A stretch of 64,000 bases of DNA from Mycolicibacterium boenickei. Its GTDB lineage: Bacteria > Actinomycetota > Actinomycetes > Mycobacteriales > Mycobacteriaceae. The stretch spans positions 6,138,001 through 6,202,000 of the forward strand of contig NZ_AP022579.1 in assembly GCF_010731295.1 (NCBI RefSeq), written 5' to 3'. Shown here one piece after another: positions 1 through 8,533 of the stretch (position 1 is its first letter; every line of letters starts with the position of its first letter). A program made the translations under genes and the position numbers. The notes beneath the pieces are model-generated. The model had not been told where the DNA came from. It ran no database searches and saw nothing but the letters and a program-made list of their open reading frames with translations.

Positions 1-191
1 ACATACCGTTTACCCATCGCGTTGCCGTCGGCCAATGCGGGGTCGGGCGCGGCACCGACCGGGCGGTCGGCGCCCACCGGGACCATGGGCTGACCGCCAC
101 AGCGCAGATCGTCGAGACTGGCCGCCGCCTTGACGACAATCACCTGGGTGTCACAAACCTGGCTCTGCAACCGGGTTCCGTTCTTGATCAT
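1..191 (-). CDS. Conserved hypothetical protein, N-terminal part (runs off the window)
   Basis: The reading frame opens with ATG at 191 and stays open to the window edge, giving 63 codons that begin MIKNGTRLQSQVCDTQVIVV and continue with a D/G/P-rich stretch ending MGKRY. I do not recognise a named domain in the visible part. Short proteins with this type of start occur next to acyl-CoA ligases in actinobacterial catabolic clusters, but that is recollection and not something shown here. It lies 31 bases downstream of the acyl-CoA ligase on the same strand, so the two are probably co-transcribed. Confidence 0.65.
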   Translation of the reverse strand, partial: MIKNGTRLQSQVCDTQVIVVKAAASLDDLRCGGQPMVPVGADRPVGAAPDPALADGNAMGKRY

Positions 192-222
192 GCTGCGCTC
201 CTAGCTCTTTCGGCGAAATTGT

Positions 223-1734
223 TCATTGGTCGGCGGAGGCTAGCCTGAGGTCATCGAGGATCTCGCGGCGCAACACCTTGCCGGTAGGGGTGGTCGGTAG
301 CTGCCCGCGGAACACGATGCGGTCGGGCGTGCGGGACCCGCGCAGTTTGGTGCGGGCGAATTCCCGCAGCTGCTCGGGTTCCGGATCCCGGCCGGCCTCA
401 CGCACGATCACCGCGACGATGATCTGGCCCCATTCGGCATCCTCAAGGCCGACGACAGCAACCTCGCGGACATCGGGGTGTTCGACAAGCACATCCTCGA
501 TCTCCGACGGCGCGATGTTCTCGCCACCCCGGATGATGGTGTCGTCGGATCGACCGCCGATGAACAGGTAGCCCTCGTCGTCGAGCATCGCAATGTCCTT
601 GGTCGGGAACCACCCTTCGGCGTCGAGTACCGAGCCGATGTCGGCATACCGGCCGGAGACCTGCGGGCCACGTACGAACAGCTCGCCGGTGTCACCTGGG
701 CCGAGCACGGTGCCGTCCTCCGCGCGGATCTGCACCTCGATATCGGGTACCGGACGACCGACCGAGCTCAACCGCCGGGCGACGACTTCATCGTCGGCGA
801 CGTGGGCCTGACGGTGGTCGTCCGGGGTCAGCACCGCGATGGTCGAGCTGGTCTCGGTCAGCCCGTAGGCGTTGACGAAGCCGACATGTGGAAGCAGATC
901 AAGCGCCTTACGGACGAGTGGCTGCGCGACCTTCGATCCGCCGTAGGCCAGGCTGCGCAGGGTCGGGAGCTCGGTGGCGTCTTGCTCCAATACGGACACG
1001 ATGCGGTCCAGCATGGTCGGCACCACGGTCGCGGTGGTGACCCCCTCGTCGGCCACGAGGCGCACCCATTCCCGCGGATCGAACCGCCGCAGGTACACCA
1101 CCGTCCGACCGGCGTAGAGGTTCGACAGCGCGGCCATGACCCCGGCGATGTGATACGGCGGTACACATACCAGTGCGACGTCCGCTGGGGCGGCAGATCC
1201 GAACTCCACGGCTCCGGTGACGTAGCTGGTGAGATTGTTGTGCGTCAGCTCAACGGCTTTCGGTCGCGACGTGGTGCCCGAGGTGAACAACACGACCGCC
1301 ACATCATCGGGATCGGCGAACTCCGCCGCAGGCTCGGCTGACCGCGCGGAGGCTATGAATTCGGCGGAGCTCACTACGCGCGCCCCGGCCACCATGTCGC
1401 GGTAGTTGTCATCGACCACGATCAACGGGTCGGCCAACCTGTCGATGAGCTGCCCCAGCCCGTCGGCACTCAGCCGGTAATTCAGCGGGGTGAACGCGGC
1501 GTTGGCGCGTGCCGCGGAAAACATCAGCAGCGGGAGCATCGCGCCCCCGGTGCCCACGTAGACGACGTGCGATGCCCCCGAGGAGGCCACTACGCCTGCG
1601 CCGCCGTCGGCGAGTCCGCTCAATTCGGCCGCGGTCAGCCGGATATCGCTGTCCACGAAGGCGACCCGGTCAGGATCATCCGAAACAGCCATCTCAAGTA
1701 GCAACGAGATACTCAACGCCCTCATCTTTCGCAC
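223..1734 (-). CDS. Class I adenylate-forming acyl-CoA synthetase (FadD-type)
   Basis: This enzyme would activate a carboxylic acid with ATP to an acyl-adenylate and then to the CoA thioester. The 503-residue protein has the expected motifs in order: the P-loop-like LFTSGTTSRPKAVELTH, the YGLTETSS motif, a GWFPTKDIAMLD segment, the hinge GRSDDTIIRGGENIAPSEIE, and the C-terminal TPTGKVLRREI with the catalytic lysine. Length is usual for the family. GTG at 1734 is the longest start and ATG at 1725 is an alternative; neither has a clear ribosome-binding site. The gene is divergent from the thiolase-like gene at 1852, and the shared region carries an inverted repeat and the cluster motif. The substrate is unknown. 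Confidence 0.9.
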   Translation of the reverse strand: MRKMRALSISLLLEMAVSDDPDRVAFVDSDIRLTAAELSGLADGGAGVVASSGASHVVYVGTGGAMLPLLMFSAARANAAFTPLNYRLSADGLGQLIDRLADPLIVVDDNYRDMVAGARVVSSAEFIASARSAEPAAEFADPDDVAVVLFTSGTTSRPKAVELTHNNLTSYVTGAVEFGSAAPADVALVCVPPYHIAGVMAALSNLYAGRTVVYLRRFDPREWVRLVADEGVTTATVVPTMLDRIVSVLEQDATELPTLRSLAYGGSKVAQPLVRKALDLLPHVGFVNAYGLTETSSTIAVLTPDDHRQAHVADDEVVARRLSSVGRPVPDIEVQIRAEDGTVLGPGDTGELFVRGPQVSGRYADIGSVLDAEGWFPTKDIAMLDDEGYLFIGGRSDDTIIRGGENIAPSEIEDVLVEHPDVREVAVVGLEDAEWGQIIVAVIVREAGRDPEPEQLREFARTKLRGSRTPDRIVFRGQLPTTPTGKVLRREILDDLRLASADQ

Positions 1735-1766
1735 ACGATATCGCCGACCCGCCCCTTCGGGCGGTG

Positions 1767-1800
1767 ATCTGATTCTAGAACCTGCGCCCTAGAATCAGAT
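1767..1800. promoter_or_regulatory. Perfect 12-bp inverted repeat in a divergent promoter
   Basis: Arms ATCTGATTCTAG (1767-1778) and CTAGAATCAGAT (1789-1800) are exact reverse complements around a 10-base spacer. The element lies between the divergent ligase and thiolase-like genes and abuts the cluster motif at 1800-1812. There is no T-tract, so an operator is more likely than a terminator. The binding protein is not identified. Confidence 0.6.
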
Positions 1801-1812
1801 ATATAGTTATAG
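1800..1812. promoter_or_regulatory. Candidate cluster operator (TATATAGTTATAG)
   Basis: The 13 bases TATATAGTTATAG are identical to those at 25890-25902 in another divergent promoter of the cluster. Related sequences occur in five more promoters of this cluster. Likely recognised by a regulator of the catabolic genes; the GntR/FCD protein at 21041 is the obvious candidate, by inference only. Confidence 0.5.
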
Positions 1813-1851
1813 AGTTAGCGTACTCGAGTCAACGCACACCGCAGGAGCACA

Positions 1852-3006
1852 ATGAGCAGCACGCCCGACATCGCCATCATCGGCGTCGGACTTCACCCAT
1901 TCGGACGCTACGAGGATCGCTCCGCGCTGGAGATGGGTGCCGTGGCCATCAGCAGGGCACTGCGTGATGCCGGGGTGGCCTGGTCGAACGTGGGCAGTCT
2001 GTACGCGGGCAGCCTCGAGGTGGCCAACCCCGAGGCGGTCACCGGGCTGGCCGGGATGACCGGGCTGCCGGCACGGGCGACGCTCAGCGGGTGCGCCACC
2101 GGAAACTCGCTGCTGACGCTGGCGGCCCGCGACGTGCAACTCGGGGAGGCCGACATCGCAGTCGGCGTCGGCCTGGACAAGCATCCGCGGGGCGCGTTCG
2201 GCGCCGACCCATCAGTGTCCGGCCTACCACAGTGGTACGGCGAACAAGGCATGTTCCTGACCACCCACTACTTCGGCACAAAGATCATGCGGTACATGCA
2301 CGATCACGGCATCAGCGAAGAGACGCTGGCCCGGGTCGCGGCGAAGAACTTCGACAACGGCGCGCTGGCACCGCACGCCTGGCGGCGCAAGCCCATGAGC
2401 ATCGAGGCGATTCTCAGCTCCCCAGTCGTGAATGCGCCGCTGCGCCAGTACATGTACTGCAACCCGAACGAGGGTGCCGCAGCCGTGGTCGTCTGCCGCG
2501 CCGATAAAGCCAAGCAGTACACCGACACTCCGATCTACCTGCGATCAACCGCCTTGCGTAGCCGCCGCGAAGGCGCCTACGAACTGCTGCGGACATCGAT
2601 CGAACTGCCCATCGTGCCCGGCACGACAGCCGAAGCGGCCACGGCCGCATATGAATTAGCCGGCATCGGTCCCGAGGATGTCGACGTCGCCCAGCTGCAG
2701 GACACCGACTCGGGCTCGGAGATCATCCACATGGCCGAGACCGGCCTGTGCAAAGACGGCGAACAGGAGGCACTGCTCGCCGACGGAGCCACCAAGATCG
2801 GCGGTCGGCTGCCCGTCAACACCGACGGTGGCCTGCTGGCCAACGGCGAACCGGTCGGTGCATCCGGCCTGCGCCAGATCTACGAACTGGTACAGCAACT
2901 GCGCGGCACCGCCGGCGAACGTCAGGTGCCCAACGACCCGCAGGTCGGACTGGCTCAGCTGTACGGCGCACCGGGAACAGCTGCGGTCGCAATCCTCTCC
3001 AAGTAG
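1852..3006 (+). CDS. Thiolase-superfamily (SCP2/lipid-transfer type) protein
   Basis: The 384-residue protein begins with the thiolase-like strand IAIIGVGLHPFG and has the nucleophile region LSGCATGNSLL, which places a cysteine at the usual acylation site. The C-terminal half carries the GGLLANGEPVGASG loop, where classical thiolases read GHPxGATG; the histidine is Glu here. That change is more in keeping with non-thiolytic lyase or lipid-transfer relatives than with a standard 3-ketoacyl-CoA thiolase. ATG at 1852 follows an AGGAG at 1843-1847. It leads a plus-strand run with P450, ligase and acyl-CoA dehydrogenase genes, so it probably acts on CoA thioesters in the same route. Confidence 0.85.
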   Translation: MSSTPDIAIIGVGLHPFGRYEDRSALEMGAVAISRALRDAGVAWSNVGSLYAGSLEVANPEAVTGLAGMTGLPARATLSGCATGNSLLTLAARDVQLGEADIAVGVGLDKHPRGAFGADPSVSGLPQWYGEQGMFLTTHYFGTKIMRYMHDHGISEETLARVAAKNFDNGALAPHAWRRKPMSIEAILSSPVVNAPLRQYMYCNPNEGAAAVVVCRADKAKQYTDTPIYLRSTALRSRREGAYELLRTSIELPIVPGTTAEAATAAYELAGIGPEDVDVAQLQDTDSGSEIIHMAETGLCKDGEQEALLADGATKIGGRLPVNTDGGLLANGEPVGASGLRQIYELVQQLRGTAGERQVPNDPQVGLAQLYGAPGTAAVAILSK

Positions 3007-3045
3007 CCACGAAAAGTAGCCGCGAACGACGAAGGAGCCCTCCGG

Positions 3046-4266
3046 ATGACCGAAACTCAAACGACGCCGCGCCCGCGCGCCGAGGTGGACCTCGATCACC
3101 ACTCGGCGCAATTCCGCGAGGACCCCTACGGAAGATTCCGTCAGATGCGTGAATCCGGTTGTCCGGTCGCGCACTCCGATCACTACGAAGGTTTCTGGGC
3201 CCTGACCGACTACGCCTCGGTTTTCGAGGCGGCCCGCGACGATGCGTTGTTCAACTCCTACCCCTCGGTCGGTGTGCCGGCCAGCGAGCTGCCGCTACCC
3301 ATCCTGCCGATCGAGTCTGATCCGCCGGAGACCCAGGAGTTGCGCGAAGTCACCCTCAAGCGGTTCTCCCCCGGTTCGGCCGAACGCTTCCGAGAAGCCG
3401 CGATCGGCATGACCAACGAGGCGATCGATGCGTTCATCGAGCGGGGCCGGTGTGATCTCGTCAGCGAGCTGACCACGCCGCTGCCTGCGCGGTTGATCCT
3501 GCGCCTCCTGAACTTCGACGAGTCACGGTTCATGGATTGGGTGCACTGGGTGCACACCACCGTGCACGACCGCGCCCACGACCCGGAGAAGGCGGGGACG
3601 GCCGGCATGGAGATGTTCGGCGAGATCGTCAAACACATGACCGAACGGCGCGCAGAGGGCCTCGGCGACGATCTGTTCAGCGATATCCTGCGCGGTTCGC
3701 TCAACGGCCAACCGCTCGACGACGGCCAGATCACCATGTACACGGTGCTGATGATGCTGGGCGGAATGGACACCACCAGCGGCTTCACCGGTAACGTCCT
3801 GCTGCGGCTATGCACAGACAGCGAGCTCCGCGAGAAGTTCATCGAAGACCCCAGCCTCATCAAGAAGTCAACCGACGAGCTGCTGCGGCTGTACACGCCC
3901 ACGCTCGGCCTGGCCCGCACCGTCGCACACGACGCCGAATTCCACGGCCAACCGCTGTGCCAGGGTGATCGGGCAATTCTGATGTGGGCGGCGGCCAACC
4001 GTGACCCCGCCATATTCGAAAACCCCGACACCCTCGATCTTGACCGACCGAACGCCAAGAAGCACATGGCATTCGGCATCGGCATGCACCGGTGCCTGGG
4101 TTCTCACTACGCCAAGATGATGTTCGATGTGATGATCACCCAGATCCTGTCGCGGCTACCGGACTTCGAATTGGCCGGTGAGGCAAAGCTGTTCGAAGAC
4201 GCCGGCGAGGTGTACGCGGTGCGCGAGCTGCCGGTCACGTTCACGCCCGGCCGAAGGTTGAGCTGA
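3046..4266 (+). CDS. Cytochrome P450 monooxygenase
   Basis: A soluble bacterial P450 of 406 residues. It shows the I-helix motif GGMDTTSG with the threonine used in oxygen activation, the ExxR element in DELLRL, and the heme-thiolate loop FGIGMHRCLG with the ligand cysteine near residue 350. It would hydroxylate a hydrophobic substrate with electrons from a ferredoxin and reductase encoded elsewhere; no ferredoxin gene is adjacent. It lies 39 bases after the thiolase-like gene and 67 bases before the next ligase, on the same strand. Starting side-chain or ring oxidation of the cluster substrate is a reasonable inference. Confidence 0.93.
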   Translation: MTETQTTPRPRAEVDLDHHSAQFREDPYGRFRQMRESGCPVAHSDHYEGFWALTDYASVFEAARDDALFNSYPSVGVPASELPLPILPIESDPPETQELREVTLKRFSPGSAERFREAAIGMTNEAIDAFIERGRCDLVSELTTPLPARLILRLLNFDESRFMDWVHWVHTTVHDRAHDPEKAGTAGMEMFGEIVKHMTERRAEGLGDDLFSDILRGSLNGQPLDDGQITMYTVLMMLGGMDTTSGFTGNVLLRLCTDSELREKFIEDPSLIKKSTDELLRLYTPTLGLARTVAHDAEFHGQPLCQGDRAILMWAAANRDPAIFENPDTLDLDRPNAKKHMAFGIGMHRCLGSHYAKMMFDVMITQILSRLPDFELAGEAKLFEDAGEVYAVRELPVTFTPGRRLS

Positions 4267-4333
4267 CGTTGAGCCACGATATTCACCGGTCAGACCGCTT
4301 CCGTGATCTGCGGCTTCCTGGACGGCTGAGCCA

Positions 4334-5848
4334 GTGAACACCCAAGTGCGGCGGCCTGTCTCAGCAGGCAGTGTCGCCGGTCTACTCGACGAGTGTGCGG
4401 CCGCCCGACCGGACCGGCCGCTCCTGCGCGATACCGACGGCATGACACTGTCGGTGTCAGAGGTCGCCTCGATGTCGGTGGCCGCTACCCGCTGGTTGTG
4501 GGACGCCGGTGTGCGGCCCGGGACGACAGTGGCCTGGCAGCTGCCGTCGCATGTCATGGCGGCAGTGGTGATGCTGGCGCTGTCCCGCATGCACGTCACC
4601 CAGGCGCCCGTCCTTCACCTGTATCGCCGACGTGAAGTTCGCACGGCACTCGATGTTGCGGACGCCGACATCCTGTTGGCCGACAAGTCGACAGCAGATA
4701 ATGCCCCCGGCGACATCCCTACCGTCGTCATACCAGACGACTTCCTCCGACAGCTGCCGACCGTACCGGGACCACACTTCGAACCGGACGGCTCGCGCAC
4801 AGCGACGGACCCACGCTGGGTGTACTTCACCTCGGGCACCACCGGTCGCCCCAAAGGCGTCGTGCACACCGACGCCACGCTACTCACCGCTTCCCGTGGG
4901 TACGTGGCCCATCTCGGGTTGGGCGATCATCCGCAGGAAGTCGGCACCATCGCCTTTCCCATCGCACACGTAGGTGGAATGGTGTACCTCGCCGCGGCTC
5001 TGCTCGCAGACTTCCCGGTGCTGCTCGTCCCGAAAGTCTCTGCCGAGTCCCTGCCCCGCCTGCTCGCCGAGCACCAGGTGACGGTGACCGGCGCCAGCAC
5101 CGCTTTCTACCAGATGCTGGTGGCAGCCCAAATCGACGCGAAGACAACCGAATTGCTGATGCCGTCGCTGCGCATGCTGATCGGCGGCGGTGCCGCGTGC
5201 CCGCCCGAAGTGCACCACCAGGTACGCCGGCATCTGCGCATTCCGGTAGTACACGCGTACGGCATGACCGAGGCGCCGATGGTCTGCGTCAGTGAGTGCA
5301 CCGACACCGATGAACAACTCACCAACAGCGCGGGGCGGCCAATCCCGGGATCGCACGTCCGGGTCGGGCCGACCGGCGAGATCGAATTGCGTGGCGGCAA
5401 CCTGACAGCGGGCTACGTAGACGCCGAACAATGGGGGCAGGCGCTGACCGCTGACGGCTGGTTCCGCACCGGAGACCGCGGCCACCTACGTCCGGACGAC
5501 CGCATCGTGGTCACCGGCCGCACCAAGGATCTGATCATCCGCAAGGGCGAGAACATCGCCCCCGACGAGATAGAGAACGAGCTACTGGCCCATCCGCTCG
5601 TCGACGAAATCGCCGTGCTGGGCCAGCCAGACGAACAACGCGGCGAGTTGGTATGCGCGGTAGTGCGGCGGTCCCGGCAACACCGCGACGTCACCCTCGC
5701 CGAACTGTGCACATTCCTCGACGACCGCGGGCTCATGAAGCAGAAGTGGCCGGAACGCCTTGTCATCGTCGACGAGTTCCCGCTGACCGGGTTGGGCAAG
5801 GTGGCCAAGTCCGAACTGGCCCGACAGATCACAGGAGTACCCCGATGA
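4334..5848 (+). CDS. Class I adenylate-forming acyl-CoA synthetase
   Basis: A 504-residue AMP-binding ligase starting at GTG 4334. Visible motifs are YFTSGTTGRPKGVVHT, HAYGMTEAPMV, GWFRTGDRGHL, GRTKDLIIRKGENIAPDEIE and the C-terminal FPLTGLGKVAKSEL with the catalytic lysine. It would form an acyl-CoA from a free acid. The last codons overlap the start of the next acyl-CoA dehydrogenase gene (ATGA at 5845-5848), which implies translational coupling and consecutive steps. It is a second ligase distinct from the one at 223-1734. Substrate unknown. Confidence 0.92.
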   Translation: MNTQVRRPVSAGSVAGLLDECAAARPDRPLLRDTDGMTLSVSEVASMSVAATRWLWDAGVRPGTTVAWQLPSHVMAAVVMLALSRMHVTQAPVLHLYRRREVRTALDVADADILLADKSTADNAPGDIPTVVIPDDFLRQLPTVPGPHFEPDGSRTATDPRWVYFTSGTTGRPKGVVHTDATLLTASRGYVAHLGLGDHPQEVGTIAFPIAHVGGMVYLAAALLADFPVLLVPKVSAESLPRLLAEHQVTVTGASTAFYQMLVAAQIDAKTTELLMPSLRMLIGGGAACPPEVHHQVRRHLRIPVVHAYGMTEAPMVCVSECTDTDEQLTNSAGRPIPGSHVRVGPTGEIELRGGNLTAGYVDAEQWGQALTADGWFRTGDRGHLRPDDRIVVTGRTKDLIIRKGENIAPDEIENELLAHPLVDEIAVLGQPDEQRGELVCAVVRRSRQHRDVTLAELCTFLDDRGLMKQKWPERLVIVDEFPLTGLGKVAKSELARQITGVPR

Positions 5849-6996
5849 CCGCGTTGGCAGACGACGAACGTCACGAGCTCGCGCAGTCGGTACGTGCCGC
5901 CTGCGAACGGATGGGCTCAGAGGAGCGAATGCGCGACATCGCCTACGGCGACGTCGGTGCGGACGGCCGTGCCGGTTTCGATGCTGCACTGTGGGACGCG
6001 TTGTGCAATCAGGTCGGGGTGGCCGCCATCGCTCTGCCAGAACATCTGGGGGGTGCCGGCTACGGCGCGTCCGCACTCGGCGTGGTCGCCCACGAACTGG
6101 GCCGCGCGCTCGCGCCGGTGCCGTTCGTCAGTTCAGCCGTATTGGCGACCGGTCTGCTACTCGAACTGACAGAGCACGATCTCGACTCCGACAAGCGGCT
6201 CGCCGGACTCGCCGAGGGCCGGCGGGTCGCTGCGGCCGCGCTTACCGGCGACGGCGGACTGTGGAGCCGAGATGCGGTGACGCTCAACGCAACTCACATA
6301 AGCGGACAATGGCACGTTGACGGCACTGCGCGGCACGTACTGAGTGCCGGCATCGCCGACGATCTCGTCGTGGTTGCCAACGCCGAAGACGGTGAGCCCG
6401 CGGTGTTTCTCGTCGAATCGGCCGACGAAGGCGTCGCCAGCCAGGCCGAACAAGTGCTCGACGGCACCAGACCGATGGCGACCGTCACGCTCAGCGCGGT
6501 GCGCGCGACGCGACTCTCCGGTGCCGGACCGATCGACGACCTCATCCAACGTAATGTCAACGTGGCGCTTGCGGTGCTCTCGGCCGAACAGGTCGGCGCA
6601 TGCGAACGGGTCCTCGAAATCGCCACCGACTACGCGAGAACCCGCGAGCAGTTCGGCCGCCCCATCGGCAGCTTCCAAGCGGTCAAACACAAATGCGCGG
6701 ACATGCTGGTCGATCTGGAGTGGGCACGGTCGGCATCACAGGCTGCGCTGCAGGCTATCGATGCCACAGACGGTGCTGCAGACGAATCCGACTGGCGCGC
6801 AAGCATGGCCAAGGCGGTGTCCTCGGAAGCGCTCCGCGATGCAGCGCACGCCAACGTGCAGATCCGCGGCGGGATCGGCTTCACGTGGGAAGACTCCGCA
6901 CATCTCTACCTGCGGCGAGCCCGCACCGATGAGGTGCTGTTCGGCTCACCCGCCCAACACTGGGACCGGTTGGCCGCATTGACCAAATTGGTCTGA
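5845..6996 (+). CDS. Acyl-CoA dehydrogenase family protein (FadE-type)
   Basis: A 383-residue flavoprotein-type dehydrogenase starting at the ATG of the ATGA overlap with the upstream ligase. An upstream extension of the frame lies inside the ligase gene and is not needed. The N-terminal half has the acyl-CoA dehydrogenase helix domain (ALPEHLGGAGYG). The C-terminal half has the signature YARTREQFGRPIGSFQAVKH, followed by RGGIGFTWEDSAHLYLRRA. The mid-domain is less conserved than in classical members, as seen in the smaller subunit of heteromeric steroid-type enzymes. Expected role: alpha,beta-dehydrogenation of a CoA thioester. Confidence 0.88.
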   Translation: MTALADDERHELAQSVRAACERMGSEERMRDIAYGDVGADGRAGFDAALWDALCNQVGVAAIALPEHLGGAGYGASALGVVAHELGRALAPVPFVSSAVLATGLLLELTEHDLDSDKRLAGLAEGRRVAAAALTGDGGLWSRDAVTLNATHISGQWHVDGTARHVLSAGIADDLVVVANAEDGEPAVFLVESADEGVASQAEQVLDGTRPMATVTLSAVRATRLSGAGPIDDLIQRNVNVALAVLSAEQVGACERVLEIATDYARTREQFGRPIGSFQAVKHKCADMLVDLEWARSASQAALQAIDATDGAADESDWRASMAKAVSSEALRDAAHANVQIRGGIGFTWEDSAHLYLRRARTDEVLFGSPAQHWDRLAALTKLV

Positions 6997-7056
6997 CCCC
7001 CACCCTGCTGAGCCGGCTTGCCGCGCACTGACCAGAGTGACTAGACTCACACATAA

Positions 7057-7066
7057 ATAACTAAAT
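7057..7066. promoter_or_regulatory. Candidate cluster operator (ATAACTAAAT)
   Basis: This AT-rich motif in the promoter of the amidohydrolase operon matches the ATAACTrTwT pattern found upstream of six other transcription units of the cluster. It lies 47 bases before the GTG start at 7113. Confidence 0.4.
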
Positions 7067-7112
7067 GTTTTCCTGTTTTAGGCCCACGAAGAAGTAGCCC
7101 TAGGAGGCACCA

Positions 7113-8264
7113 GTGCCGCTGCAGCCCTGGATGGAAATGATCTCCGTCGACGATCACCTGATCGAACACCCGAAGGTGTGGAGCGATCGGCTCCCCAGCA
7201 AGTACCTGGAAGCCGGGCCGAAAATCATCGAATGGGAGCGTCCGGACACCGGCCAGATGTGTCAGGTCTGGGAGTACGAAGGCCGGATCTACCCCTACAT
7301 CGGCCTCAACGCCGTCGCGGGCAAGAAGCCCGAGGAGTACGGCATCGAGCCGGTGCGCTACGACGACATGATCCCGGGCTGCTACGACCCCAAAGCGCGG
7401 GTGGCCGACATGGACATCGACGGCGTGCAGGCGATGACCTGCTTCCCGTCGTTCCCACGGTTCGCCGGCGCGGTGTTCGCCGAGGGTGAGGACAAGGAAC
7501 TGGCCAAGTTGTGTTCGGCCGCGTGGAACGACTTTCACCTCGACGAGTGGGCAGCCACCGCGCCGGACCGCTTCATCCCGGTTGCGATGCTGCCGTTCTG
7601 GGACATCGAGGCCAGCGTGAAGGAAATCCACCGTGTCGCGGCCAAGGGCGCCAAGTGCGTGACGTTCCCCGACCTCCCCGACAGGCTCGGACTGCCGTCG
7701 GTGCACTCCGACCACTGGGATCCGCTGCTGTCAGCGCTGGAGGAAACCGGCCTGGTGCTGGCCCAGCACTTCGGGTCGGGTGGCTTCCCACCGCCGATTG
7801 CTCCCGATGCCCCGTTCGCGGTATTCATCACCCTGATGGGCACCATGTCGATGACTGCGCTGACCGACTGGCTATTCTCCAACACCCTCTACCGCCATCC
7901 CGACCTCAAGATCGGGCTGTCCGAAGGAGGAATTGGCTGGATTCCCTACATCCTGGAGCGCGCCGACAGCGTGTGGCGCAAGCACCGGTTCTACAACAAC
8001 ATCAACCAGGACCACCCGCCGTCATACCTGTGGAAGAAACACTTCCATGGCTGCTTCATCGAGGACGATTTCGGCGTGGAGATGCGCCACGCGGTAGGCG
8101 TCGACCAGATCACCTGGGAGTGCGACTACCCGCATTCGGATTCTTTCTGGCCACAAAGCCGCGATCGCGCAGCGCAAGCTCTGCAGAAGGTTCCCGACGA
8201 CGAGGTGCATCGCATCGTGGAGTTGAATGCCCGCGAGTTCTACAACTTCCCGCGGGTGTCGTGA
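7113..8264 (+). CDS. Amidohydrolase family 2 (metal-dependent, TIM-barrel) protein
   Basis: The 383-residue protein starts at GTG 7113, six bases after an AGGAGG at 7102-7107. It begins with the metal-site-like MISVDDHLIEHP and contains further family landmarks: a DMDIDGVQAMTCFPSFPRFAG segment, HFGSGG near the middle, SEGGIGWIPYILER, and WECDYPHSDSFWP near the end. These match amidohydrolase_2 proteins related to ACMSD and gamma-resorcylate decarboxylase. Such proteins hydrolyse, decarboxylate or hydrate ring or side-chain intermediates, and the reaction cannot be assigned here. It overlaps the next small gene by GTGA and heads a five-gene operon ending with an SDR. Confidence 0.88.
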   Translation: MPLQPWMEMISVDDHLIEHPKVWSDRLPSKYLEAGPKIIEWERPDTGQMCQVWEYEGRIYPYIGLNAVAGKKPEEYGIEPVRYDDMIPGCYDPKARVADMDIDGVQAMTCFPSFPRFAGAVFAEGEDKELAKLCSAAWNDFHLDEWAATAPDRFIPVAMLPFWDIEASVKEIHRVAAKGAKCVTFPDLPDRLGLPSVHSDHWDPLLSALEETGLVLAQHFGSGGFPPPIAPDAPFAVFITLMGTMSMTALTDWLFSNTLYRHPDLKIGLSEGGIGWIPYILERADSVWRKHRFYNNINQDHPPSYLWKKHFHGCFIEDDFGVEMRHAVGVDQITWECDYPHSDSFWPQSRDRAAQALQKVPDDEVHRIVELNAREFYNFPRVS

Positions 8265-8503
8265 CGGGAGACGGCGTGGAGCGCATCGAGCAACTGCCAC
8301 AGTCGGACTGGACGGATCAGGACCTCCTCACCAAGGACGAGGCACGCGAGCGCCTCGTCGAGGAGATCGCTCGCACCCGTGCCCGGCTCGACAAAGTCGT
8401 TGCAGGTAGCGGCGATCCGGCCGAGATCGCACTGCTGGAACGCCGGCTCCACGCCATGGAATCAATCCACAACGAGTACAACGACTATCTGGACGGGAAG
8501 TGA
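8261..8503 (+). CDS. Small helical hypothetical protein
   Basis: An 80-codon gene starting at GTG 8261 within the GTGA overlap with the amidohydrolase stop; GTG at 8276 is an alternative start. The protein is rich in Glu, Arg, Leu and Ala and predicted helical or coiled-coil (DEARERLVEEIARTRARL, then ALLERRLHAMESIHNEYNDY). I recognise no domain. Its tight coupling to the amidohydrolase on one side and an acyl-CoA dehydrogenase on the other suggests a subunit or accessory partner of one of them. Confidence 0.65.
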   Translation: MTGDGVERIEQLPQSDWTDQDLLTKDEARERLVEEIARTRARLDKVVAGSGDPAEIALLERRLHAMESIHNEYNDYLDGK

Positions 8504-8533
8504 TTGCAACCCGACCGGGGCCAAGGAGTAAAT

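Noticed and set aside
1749..1764. CCGCCC/GGGCGG hairpin as a terminator of the ligase gene
   Set aside because: It lies upstream of the ligase start in a divergent promoter, and GC-rich short stems of this kind are common by chance.
5653..5844. N-terminal extension of the acyl-CoA dehydrogenase starting at 5653
   Set aside because: The extension lies entirely in the ligase gene in another frame, and the ATGA overlap gives a normal start at 5845.
7511..8260. 330-residue plus-strand reading frame antiparallel to nothing but overlapping the amidohydrolase
   Set aside because: Arg/Pro-rich sequence typical of an off-frame reading of high-GC DNA; only its last 80 codons are a real small gene.
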